A DNA stretch of 64,000 nt from Thereva unica (Eukaryota; Arthropoda; Insecta; Diptera; Therevidae): positions 78,861-142,860 of the forward strand of contig CATLJY010000254.1 in the NCBI GenBank assembly GCA_949987705.1, written 5' to 3'. Positions within the stretch are counted from its first letter, which is position 1, and each line of letters opens with the position of its first letter. This document shows, piece by piece, positions 53,201 through 64,000 of this stretch. A program made the translations under genes and the position numbers. Below the pieces are notes generated by a model that was not told where the DNA came from, made no database searches, and was given only the letters and a program-made list of their open reading frames with translations.

Positions 53201-56200
53201 GTGGCTTCAGGGTGGAATAAGGGTGGCGACCGACGATGTTATGGACTTGAGATTTCTTCAGGAATCTACTAACATCCCTCTTAACGCGTGGTAAAAATTT
53301 CAGCGGGGTCTAAAGCCTCTAACTATAGTTTTTAAAATAATCACCTCTAGGGGTGGCTTCAGGGTGGAATAAGGGTGGCGACCGACGATGTTATGGACTT
53401 GAGATTTCTTCAGGAATCTACTAACATCCCTATTAACGCGTGGTAAAAATTTCAGCGGGGTCTAAAGCCTCTAACTATAGTTTTTAAAATAATCACCTCT
53501 AGGGGTGGCTTCAGGGTGGAATAAGGGTGGCGACCGACGATGTTATGGACTTGAGATTTCTTCAGGAATCTACTAACATCCCTCTTAACGAGTGGTAAAA
53601 ATTTCAGCGGGGTCTAAAGCCTCTAACTATAGTTTTTAAAATAATCACCTCTAGGGGTGGCTTCAGGGTGGAATAAGGGTGGCGACCGACGATGTTATGG
53701 ACTTGAGATTTCTTCAGGAATCTACTAACATCCCTCTTAACGCGTGGTAAAAATTTCAGCGGGGTCTAAAGCCTCTAACTATAGTTTTTAAAATAATCAC
53801 CTCTAGGGGTGGCTTCAGGGTGGAATAAGGGTGGCGACCGACGATGTTATGGACTTGAGATTTCTTCAGGAATCTACTAACATCCCTCTTAACGCGTGGT
53901 AAAAATTTCAGGGGGGTCTAAAGCCTCTAACTATAGTTTTTAAAATAATAACCTCTAGGGGTGGCTTCAGGGTGGAATAAGGGTGGCGACCGACGATGTT
54001 ATGGACTTGAGATTTCTTCAGGAATCTACTAACATCCCTCTTAACGCGTGGTAAAAATTTCAGCGGGGTCTAAAGCCTCTAACTATAGTTTTTAAAATAA
54101 TCACCTCTAGGGGTGGCTTCAGGGTGGAATAAGGGTGGCGACCGACGATGTTATGGACTTGAGATTTCTTCAGGAATCTACTAACATCCCTCTTAACGAG
54201 TGGTAAAAATTTCAGCGGGTCTAAAGCCTCTAACTATAGTTTTTAAAATAATCACCTCTAGGGGTGGCTTCAGGGTGGAATAAGGGTGGCGACCGACGAT
54301 GTTATGGACTTGAGATTTCTTCAGGAATCTACTAACATCCCTCTTAACGCGTGGTAAAAATTTCAGCGGGGTCTAAAGCCTCTAACTATAGTTTTTAAAA
54401 TAATCACCTCTAGGGGTGGCTTCAGGGTGGAATAAGGGTGGCGACCGACGATGTTATGGACTTGAGATTTCTTCAGGAATCTACTAACATCCCTCTTAAC
54501 GAGTGGTAAAAATTTCAGCGGGGTCTAAAGCCTCTAACTATAGTTTTTAAAATAATCACCTCTAGGGGTGGCTTCAGGGTGGAATAAGGGTGGCGACCGA
54601 CGATGTTATGGACTTGAGATTTCTTCAGGAATCTACTAACATCCCTCTTAACGCGTGGTAAAAATTTCAGCGGGGTCTAAAGCCTCTAACTATAGTTTTT
54701 AAAATAATCACCTCTAGGGGTGGCTTCAGGGTGGAATAAGGGTGGCGACCGACGATGTTATGGACTTGAGATTTCTTCAGGAATCTACTAACATCCCTCT
54801 TAACGAGTGGTAAAAATTTCAGCGGGGTCTAAAGCCTCTAACTATAGTTTTTAAAATAATCACCTCTAGGGGTGGCTTCAGGGTGGAATAAGGGTGGCGA
54901 CCGACGATGTTATGGACTTGAGATTTCTTCAGGAATCTACTAACATCCCTCTTAACGAGTGGTAAAAATTTCAGCGGGGTCTAAAGCCTCTAACTATAGT
55001 TTTTAAAATAATCACCTCTAGGGGTGGCTTCAGGGTGGAATAAGGGTGGCGACCGACGATGTTATGGACTTGAGATTTCTTCAGGAATCTACTAACATCC
55101 CTCTTAACGCGTGGTAAAAATTTCAGCGGGGTCTAAAGCCTCTAACTATAGTTTTTAAAATAATCACCTCTAGGGGTGGCTTCAGGGTGGAATAAGGGTG
55201 GCGACCGACGATGTTATGGACTTGAGATTTCTTCAGGAATCTACTAACATCCCTCTTAACGCGTGGTAAAAATTTCAGCGGGGTCTAAAGCCTCTAACTA
55301 TAGTTTTTAAAATAATCACCTCTAGGGGTGGCTTCAGGGTGGAATAAGGGTGGCGACCGACGATGTTATGGACTTGAGATTTCTTCAGGAATCTACTAAC
55401 ATCCCTCTTAACGCGTGGTAAAAATTTCAGCGGGGTCTAAAGCCTCTAACTATAGTTTTTAAAATAATCACCTCTAGGGGTGGCTTCAGGGTGGAATAAG
55501 GGTGGCGACCGACGATGTTATGGACTTGAGATTTCTTCAGGAATCTACTAACATCCCTCTTAACGCGTGGTAAAAATTTCAGCGGGGTCTAAAGCCTCTA
55601 ACTATAGTTTTTAAAATAATCACCTCTAGGGGTGGCTTCAGGGTGGAATAAGGGTGGCGACCGACGATGTTATGGACTTGAGATTTCTTCAGGAATCTAC
55701 TAACATCCCTCTTAACGAGTGGTAAAAATGTCAGCGGGGTCTAAAGCCTCTAACTATAGTTTTTAAAATAATCACCTCTAGGGGTGGCTTCAGGGTGGAA
55801 TAAGGGTGGCGACCGACGATGTTATGGACTTGAGATTTCTTCAGGAATCTACTAACATCCCTCTTAACGAGTGGTAAAAATTTCAGCGGGGTCTAAAGCC
55901 TCTAACTATAGTTTTAAAATAATCACCTCTAGGGGTGGCTTCAGGGTGGCATAAGGGTGGCGACCGACGATGTTATGGACTTGAGATTTCTTCAGGAATC
56001 TACTAACATCCCTCTTAACGCGTGGTAAAAATTTCAGCGGGGTCTAAAGCCTCTAACTATAGTTTTTAAAATAATCACCTCTAGGGGTGGCTTCAGGGTG
56101 GCATAAGGGTGGCGACCGACGATGTTATGGACTTAGATTTCTTCAGGAATCTACTAACATCCCTCTTAACGCGTGGTAAAAATTTCAGCGGGGTCTAAAG

Positions 56201-59200
56201 CCTCTAACTATAGTTTTTAAAATAATCACCTCTAGGGGTGGCTTCAGGGTGGAATAAGGGTGGCGACCGACGATGTTATGGACTTGAGATTTCTTCAGGA
56301 ATCTACTAACATCCCTCTTAACGAGTGGTAAAAATTTCAGCGGGGTCTAAAGCCTCTAACTATAGTTTTTAAAATAATCACCTCTAGGGTGGCTTCAGGG
56401 TGGCATAAGGGTGGCGACCGACGATGTTATGGACTTGAGATTTCTTCAGGAATCTACTAACATCCCTCTTAACGCGTGGTAAAAATTTCAGCGGGGTCTA
56501 AAGCCTCTAACTATAGTTTTTAAAATAATCACCTCTAGGGGTGGCTTCAGGGTGGAATAAGGGTGGCGACCGACGATGTTATGGACTTGAGATTTCTTCA
56601 GGAATCTACTAACATCCCTCTTAACGAGTGGTAAAAATTTCAGCGGGGTCTAAAGCCTCTAACTATAGTTTTTAAAATAATCACCTCTAGGGGTGGCTTC
56701 AGGGTGGAATAAGGGTGGCGACCGACGATGTTATGGACTTGAGATTTCTTCAGGAATCTACTAACATCCCTCTTAACGCGTGGTAAAAATTTCAGCGGGG
56801 TCTAAAGCCTCTAACTATAGTTTTTAAAATAATCACCTCTAGGGGTGGCTTCAGGGTGGCATAAGGGTGGCGACCGACGATGTTATGGACTTGAGATTTC
56901 TTCAGGAATCTACTAACATCCCTCTTAACGCGTGGTAAAAATTTCAGCGGGGTCTAAAGCCTCTAACTATAGTTTTTAAAATAATCACCTCTAGGGGTGG
57001 CTTCAGGGTGGAATAAGGGTGGCGACCGACGATGTTATGGACTTGAGATTTCTTCAGGAATCTACTAACATCCCTCTTAACGAGTGGTAAAAATTTCAGC
57101 GGGGTCTAAAGCCTCTAACTATAGTTTTTAAAATAATCACCTCTAGGGGTGGCTTCAGGGTGGAATAAGGGTGGCGACCGACGATGTTATGGACTTGAGA
57201 TTTCTTCAGGAATCTACTAACATCCCTCTTAACGCGTGGTAAAAATTTCAGCGGGGTCTAAAGCCTCTAACTATAGTTTTTAAAATAATCACCTCTAGGG
57301 GTGGCTTCAGGGTGGAATAAGGGTGGCGACCGACGATGTTATGGACTTGAGATTTCTTCAGGAATCTACTAACATCCCTCTTAACGAGTGGTAAAAATTT
57401 CAGCGGGGTCTAAAGCCTCTAACTATAGTTTTTAAAATAATCACCTCTAGGGGTGGCTTCAGGGTGGAATAAGGGTGGCGACCGACGATGTTATGGACTT
57501 GAGATTTCTTCAGGAATCTACTAACATCCCTCTTAACGAGTGGTAAAAATTTCAGCGGGGTCTAAAGCCTCTAACTATAGTTTTTAAAATAATCACCTCT
57601 AGGGGTGGCTTCAGGGTGGCATAAGGGTGGCGACCGACGATGTTATGGACTTGAGATTTCTTCAGGAATCTACTAACATCCCTCTTAACGCGTGGTAAAA
57701 ATTTCAGCGGGGTCTAAAGCCTCTAACTATAGTTTTTAAAATAATCACCTCTAGGGGTGGCTTCAGGGTGGAATAAGGGTGGCGACCGACGATGTTATGG
57801 ACTTGAGATTTCTTCAGGAATCTACTAACATCCCTCTTAACGAGTGGTAAAAATTTCAGCGGGGTCTAAAGCCTCTAACTATAGTTTTTAAAATAATCAC
57901 CTCTAGGGGTGGCTTCAGGGTGGAATAAGGGTGGCGACCGACGATGTTATGGACTTGAGATTTCTTCAGGAATCTACTAACATCCCTCTTAACGCGTGGT
58001 AAAAATTTCAGCGGGGTCTAAAGCCTCTAACTATAGTTTTTAAAATAATCACCTCTAGGGGTGGCTTCAGGGTGGAATAAGGGTGGCGACCGACGATGTT
58101 ATGGACTTGAGATTTCTTCAGGAATCTACTAACATCCCTCTTAACGAGTGGTAAAAATTTCAGCGGGGTCTAAAGCCTCTAACTATAGTTTTTAAAATAA
58201 TCACCTCTAGGGGTGGCTTCAGGGTGGAATAAGGGTGGCGACCGACGATGTTATGGACTTGAGATTTCTTCAGGAATCTACTAACATCCCTCTTAACGAG
58301 TGGTAAAAATTTCAGCGGGGTCTAAAGCCTCTAACTATAGTTTTTAAAATAATCACCTCTAGGGGTGGCTTCAGGGTGGAATAAGGGTGGCGACCGACGA
58401 TGTTATGGACTTGAGATTTCTTCAGGAATCTACTAACATCCCTCTTAACGCGTGGTAAAAATTTCAGCGGGGTCTAAAGCCTCTAACTATAGTTTTTAAA
58501 ATAATCACCTCTAGGGGTGGCTTCAGGGTGGAATAAGGGTGGCGACCGACGATGTTATGGACTTGAGATTTCTTCAGGAATCTACTAACATCCCTCTTAA
58601 CGAGTGGTAAAAATTTCAGCGGGGTCTAAAGCCTCTAACTATAGTTTTTAAAATAATCACCTCTAGGGGTGGCTTCAGGGTGGAATAAGGGTGGCGACCG
58701 ACGATGTTATGGACTTGAGATTTCTTCAGGAATCTACTAACATCCCTCTTAACGCGTGGTAAAAATTTCAGCGGGGTCTAAAGCCTCTAACTATAGTTTT
58801 TAAAATAATCACCTCTAGGGGTGGCTTCAGGGTGGAATAAGGGTGGCGACCGACGATGTTATGGACTTGAGATTTCTTCAGGAATCTACTAACATCCCTC
58901 TTAACGAGTGGTAAAAATTTCAGCGGGGTCTAAAGCCTCTAACTATAGTTTTTAAAATAATCACCTCTAGGGGTGGCTTCAGGGTGGAATAAGGGTGGCG
59001 ACCGACGATGTTATGGACTTGAGATTTCTTCAGGAATCTACTAACATCCCTCTTAACGCGTGGTAAAAATTTCAGCGGGGTCTAAAGCCTCTAACTATAG
59101 TTTTTAAAATAATCACCTCTAGGGGTGGCTTCAGGGTGGAATAAGGGTGGCGACCGACGATGTTATGGACTTGAGATTTCTTCAGGAATCTACTAACATC

Positions 59201-62200
59201 CCTCTTAACGAGTGGTAAAAATTTCAGCGGGGTCTAAAGCCTCTAACTATAGTTTTTAAAATAATCACCTCTAGGGGTGGCTTCAGGGTGGAATAAGGGT
59301 GGCGACCGACGATGTTATGGACTTGAGATTTCTTCAGGAATCTACTAACATCCCTCTTAACGAGTGGTAAAAATTTCAGCGGGGTCTAAAGCCTCTAACT
59401 ATAGTTTTTAAAATAATCACCTCTAGGGGTGGCTTCAGGGTGGAATAAGGGTGGCGACCGACGATGTTATGGACTTGAGATTTCTTCAGGAATCTACTAA
59501 CATCCCTCTTAACGCGTGGTAAAAATTTCAGCGGGGTCTAAAGCCTCTAACTATAGTTTTTAAAATAATCACCTCTAGGGGTGGCTTCAGGGTGGAATAA
59601 GGGTGGCGACCGACGATGTTATGGACTTGAGATTTCTTCAGGAATCTACTAACATCCCTCTTAACGAGTGGTAAAAATTTCAGCGGGATCTAAAGCCTCT
59701 AACTATAGTTTTTAAAATAATCACCTCTAGGGGTGGCTTCAGGGTGGAATAAGGGTGGCGACCGACGATGTTATGGACTTGAGATTTCTTCAGGAATCTA
59801 CTAACATCCCTCTTAACGCGTGGTAAAAATTTCAGCGGGGTCTAAAGCCTCTAACTATAGTTTTTAAAATAATCACCTCTAGGGGTGGCTTCAGGGTGGA
59901 ATAAGGGTGGCGACCGACGATGTTATGGACTTGAGATTTCTTCAGGAATCTACTAACATCCCTCTTAACGAGTGGTAAAAATTTCAGCGGGGTCTAAAGC
60001 CTCTAACTATAGTTTTTAAAATAATCACCTCTAGGGGTGGCTTCAGGGTGGAATAAGGGTGGCGACCGACGATGTTATGGACTTGAGATTTCTTCAGGAA
60101 TCTACTAACATCCCTCTTAACGAGTGGTAAAAATTTCAGCGGGGTCTAAAGCCTCTAACTATAGTTTTTAAAATAATCACCTCTAGGGGTGGCTTCAGGG
60201 TGGAATAAGGGTGGCGACCGACGATGTTATGGACTTGAGATTTCTTCAGGAATCTACTAACATCCCTCTTAACGCGTGGTAAAAATTTCAGCGGGGTCTA
60301 AAGCCTCTAACTATAGTTTTTAAAATAATCACCTCTAGGGGTGGCTTCAGGGTGGAATAAGGGTGGCGACCGACGATGTTATGGACTTGAGATTTCTTCA
60401 GGAATCTACTAACATCCCTCTTAACGCGTGGTAAAAATTTCAGCGGGGTCTAAAGCCTCTAACTATAGTTTTTAAAATAATCACCTCTAGGGGTGGCTTC
60501 AGGGTGGAATAAGGGTGGCGACCGACGATGTTATGGACTTGAGATTTCTTCAGGAATCTACTAACATCCCTCTTAACGCGTGGTAAAAATTTCAGCGGGG
60601 TCTAAAGCCTCTAACTATAGTTTTTAAAATAATCACCTCTAGGGGTGGCTTCAGGGTGGCATAAGGGTGGCGACCGACGATGTTATGGACTTGAGATTTC
60701 TTCAGGAATCTACTAACATCCCTCTTAACGAGTGGTAAAAATTTCAGCGGGGTCTAAAGCTCTAACTATAGTTTTTAAAATAATCACCTCTAGGGGTGGC
60801 TTCAGGGTGGAATAAGGGTGGCGACCGACGATGTTATGGACTTGAGATTTCTTCAGGAATCTACTAACATCCCTCTTAACGCGTGGTAAAAATTTCAGCG
60901 GGGTCTAAAGCCTCTAACTATAGTTTTTAAAATAATCACCTCTAGGGGTGGCTTCAGGGTGGAATAAGGGTGGCGACCGACGATGTTATGGACTTGAGAT
61001 TTCTTCAGGAATCTACTAACATCCCTCTTAACGAGTGGTAAAAATTTCAGCGGGGTCTAAAGCCTCTAACTATAGTTTTTAAAATAATCACCTCTAGGGG
61101 TGGCTTCAGGGTGGAATAAGGGTGGCGACCGACGATGTTATGGACTTGAGATTTCTTCAGGAATCTACTAACATCCCTCTTAACGAGTGGTAAAAATTTC
61201 AGCGGGGTCTAAAGCCTCTAACTATAGTTTTTAAAATAATCACCTCTAGGGGTGGCTTCAGGGTGGCATAAGGGTGGCGACCGACGATGTTATGGACTTG
61301 AGATTTCTTCAGGAATCTACTAACATCCCTCTTAACGCGTGGTAAAAATTTCAGCGGGGTCTAAAGCCTCTAACTATAGTTTTTAAAATAATCACCTCTA
61401 GGGGTGGCTTCAGGGTGGAATAAGGGTGGCGACCGACGATGTTATGGACTTGAGATTTCTTCAGGAATCTACTAACATCCCTCTTAACGCGTGGTAAAAA
61501 TTTCAGCGGGGTCTAAAGCCTCTAACTATAGTTTTTAAAATAATCACCTCTAGGGGTGGCTTCAGGGTGGCATAAGGGTGGCGACCGACGATGTTATGGA
61601 CTTGAGATTTCTTCAGGAATCTACTAACATCCCTCTTAACGCGTGGTAAAAATTTCAGCGGGGTCTAAAGCCTCTAACTATAGTTTTTAAAATAATCACC
61701 TCTAGGGGTGGCTTCAGGGTGGAATAAGGGTGGCGACCGACGATGTTATGGACTTGAGATTTCTTCAGGAATCTACTAACATCCCTCTTAACGAGTGGTA
61801 AAAATTTCAGCGGGGTCTAAAGCCTCTAACTATAGTTTTTAAAATAATCACCTCTAGGGGTGGCTTCAGGGTGGAATAAGGGTGGCGACCGACGATGTTA
61901 TGGACTTGAGATTTCTTCAGGAATCTACTAACATCCCTCTTAACGCGTGGTAAAAATTTCAGCGGGGTCTAAAGCCTCTAACTATAGTTTTTAAAATAAT
62001 CACCTCTAGGGGTGGCTTCAGGGTGGAATAAGGGTGGCGACCGACGATGTTATGGACTTGAGATTTCTTCAGGAATCTACTAACATCCCTCTTAACGAGT
62101 GGTAAAAATTTCAGCGGGGTCTAAAGCCTCTAACTATAGTTTTTAAAATAATCACCTCTAGGGGTGGCTTCAGGGTGGAATAAGGGTGGCGACCGACGAT

Positions 62201-64000
62201 GTTATGGACTTGAGATTTCTTCAGGAATCTACTAACATCCCTCTTAACGAGTGGTAAAAATTTCAGCGGGGTCTAAAGCCTCTAACTATAGTTTTTAAAA
62301 TAATCACCTCTAGGGGTGGCTTCAGGGTGGCATAAGGGTGGCGACCGACGATGTTATGGACTTGAGATTTCTTCAGGAATCTACTAACATCCCTCTTAAC
62401 GCGTGGTAAAAATTTCAGCGGGGTCTAAAGCCTCTAACTATAGTTTTTAAAATAATCACCTCTAGGGGTGGCTTCAGGGTGGAATAAGGGTGGCGACCGA
62501 CGATGTTATGGACTTGAGATTTCTTCAGGAATCTACTAACATCCCTCTTAACGAGTGGTAAAAATTTCAGCGGGGTCTAAAGCCTCTAACTATAGTTTTT
62601 AAAATAATCACCTCTAGGGGTGGCTTCAGGGTGGAATAAGGGTGGCGACCGACGATGTTATGGACTTGAGATTTCTTCAGGAATCTACTAACATCCCTCT
62701 TACGCGTGGTAAAAATTTCAGCGGGGTCTAAAGCCTCTAACTATAGTTTTTAAAATAATCACCTCTAGGGGTGGCTTCAGGGTGGAATAAGGGTGGCGAC
62801 CGACGATGTTATGGACTTGAGATTTCTTCAGGAATCTACTAACATCCCTCTTAACGCGTGGTAAAAATTTCAGCGGGGTCTAAAGCCTCTAACTATAGTT
62901 TTTAAAATAATCACCTCTAGGGGTGGCTTCAGGGTGGAATAAGGGTGGCGACCGACGATGTTATGGACTTGAGATTTCTTCAGGAATCTACTAACATCCC
63001 TCTTAACGAGTGGTAAAAATTTCAGCGGGGTCTAAAGCCTCTAACTATAGTTTTTAAAATAATCACCTCTAGGGGTGGCTTCAGGGTGGAATAAGGGTGG
63101 CGACCGACGATGTTATGGACTTGAGATTTCTTCAGGAATCTACTAACATCCCTCTTAACGCGTGGTAAAAATTTCAGCGGGGTCTAAAGCCTCTAACTAT
63201 AGTTTTTAAAATAATCACCTCTAGGGGTGGCTTCAGGGTGGAATAAGGGTGGCGACCGACGATGTTATGGACTTGAGATTTCTTCAGGAATCTACTAACA
63301 TCCCTCTTAACGCGTGGTAAAAATTTCAGCGGGGTCTAAAGCCTCTAACTATAGTTTTTAAAATAATCACCTCTAGGGGTGGCTTCAGGGTGGAATAAGG
63401 GTGGCGACCGACGATGTTATGGACTTGAGATTTCTTCAGGAATCTACTAACATCCCTCTTAACGCGTGGTAAAAATTTCAGCGGGGTCTAAAGCCTCTAA
63501 CTATAGTTTTTAAAATAATCACCTCTAGGGGTGGCTTCAGGGTGGCATAAGGGTGGCGACCGACGATGTTATGGACTTGAGATTTCTTCAGGAATCTACT
63601 AACATCCCTCTTAACGAGTGGTAAAAATTTCAGCGGGGTCTAAAGCTTCTAACTATAGTTTTTAAAATAATCACCTCTAGGGGTGGCTTCAGGGTGGAAT
63701 AAGGGTGGCGACCGACGATGTTATGGACTTGAGATTTCTTCAGGAATCTACTAACATCCCTCTTAACGCGTGGTAAAAATTTCAGCGGGGTCTAAAGCCT
63801 CTAACTATAGTTTTTAAAATAATCACCTCTAGGGGTGGCTTCAGGGTGGAATAAGGGTGGCGACCGACGATGTTATGGACTTGAGATTTCTTCAGGAATC
63901 TACTAACATCCCTCTTAACGAGTGGTAAAAATTTCAGCGGGGTCTAAAGCCTCTAACTATAGTTTTTAAAATAATCACCTCTAGGGGTGGCTTCAGGGTG
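50231..64000 (-). repeat. 152-bp satellite, right array (about 90 units, runs off the window)
   Basis: The step is 152 bases (for example 50397, 50549, 50701, 50853). Units are almost identical, with single-base indels in a few (near 54225, 55910, 56125, 56390, 60760 and 62701). Two positions are polymorphic: TTAACG[C/A]GTGG (the C form makes ACGCGT) and GGTGG[A/C]ATAAGG. No unit has an ORF or promoter-like signal. It is oriented opposite to 42990-44400. Confidence 0.97.

Noticed and set aside
50231..64000. Regular repeats considered as a CRISPR array
   Set aside because: The whole 152-bp unit is conserved, with no unique spacers, in a eukaryotic context; it is satellite DNA.
50231..64000. 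G-quadruplex potential of GGGGTGG...GGGTGG...GGGTGG in each unit
   Set aside because: Only three G3 runs are close together per unit; the fourth is about 60 bases away, so the case is weak without experiment.

Overview
This window looks like arthropod (most likely insect) nuclear DNA. It is AT-rich, has GT-AG introns, and is almost entirely transposable elements, transposon-derived genes and satellite DNA. I see no ordinary host housekeeping gene, rRNA gene, CRISPR array or bacterial-type operon. A pericentromeric or other heterochromatic location is an inference from the repeat content. The species cannot be named from sequence alone.

Layout. 1-2578: AT-rich, non-coding, with hairpins near its right end. 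2579-6990: a decayed Ty3/gypsy retrotransposon (Gag open, Pol broken by shifts and stops). 7283-9834: scraps of a second gypsy element, with one RT piece present twice in inverted orientation. 9835-10290: start of a long-terminal-repeat-like family that recurs at 32288-34990. About 10291-19787: a two-gene DNA-transposon-like unit on the minus strand. It holds a seven-exon gene like fish 'SAM domain-containing protein 3-like' (17089-19477) and a zinc-finger/TNP2-like transposase gene. The latter is split by a very young LTR retrotransposon (12618-16350). 20111-20723: foldback MITE. 23198-23268: tRNA-Lys-like sequence. 23652-26027: truncated piggyBac with a 921-bp hAT nested in it (exact 8-bp target duplication). 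26159-26939: broken Myb/SANT-like gene.

27592-35272 (minus strand) is one copy of an uncharacterised multi-copy animal gene family, split twice. One insert is a near-complete PIF/Harbinger element (27800-30958) carrying a transposase and an intact four-exon MADF/Myb-like partner. The other is a 2.7-kb LTR-like insertion (32288-34990). 35430-35909: fragment of another Harbinger transposase. 36451-39830: a CsRn1-like gypsy element on the minus strand that lacks RNase H. 40871-41818: MITE. 41930-42590: 146-bp tandem repeat. 42990-44400: 152-bp satellite. 44500-49850: spacer holding a LINE fragment, a hAT remnant and two MITEs. 49860-64000: the same 152-bp satellite in the opposite orientation, running off the window end.

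Most striking points: (1) the 12618-16350 retrotransposon has LTRs differing at one seen position, yet its single 887-codon ORF has lost RT/RNase H and the integrase catalytic core by clean in-frame deletions while keeping Gag, protease and both integrase end domains, so it looks like a recently mobile parasite of an autonomous relative; (2) several insertion sites can be read to the base, with the interrupted reading frame continuing across; (3) two arrays of one satellite face each other in inverted orientation across a transposon-filled spacer, with the same diverged monomer type at both inner edges.
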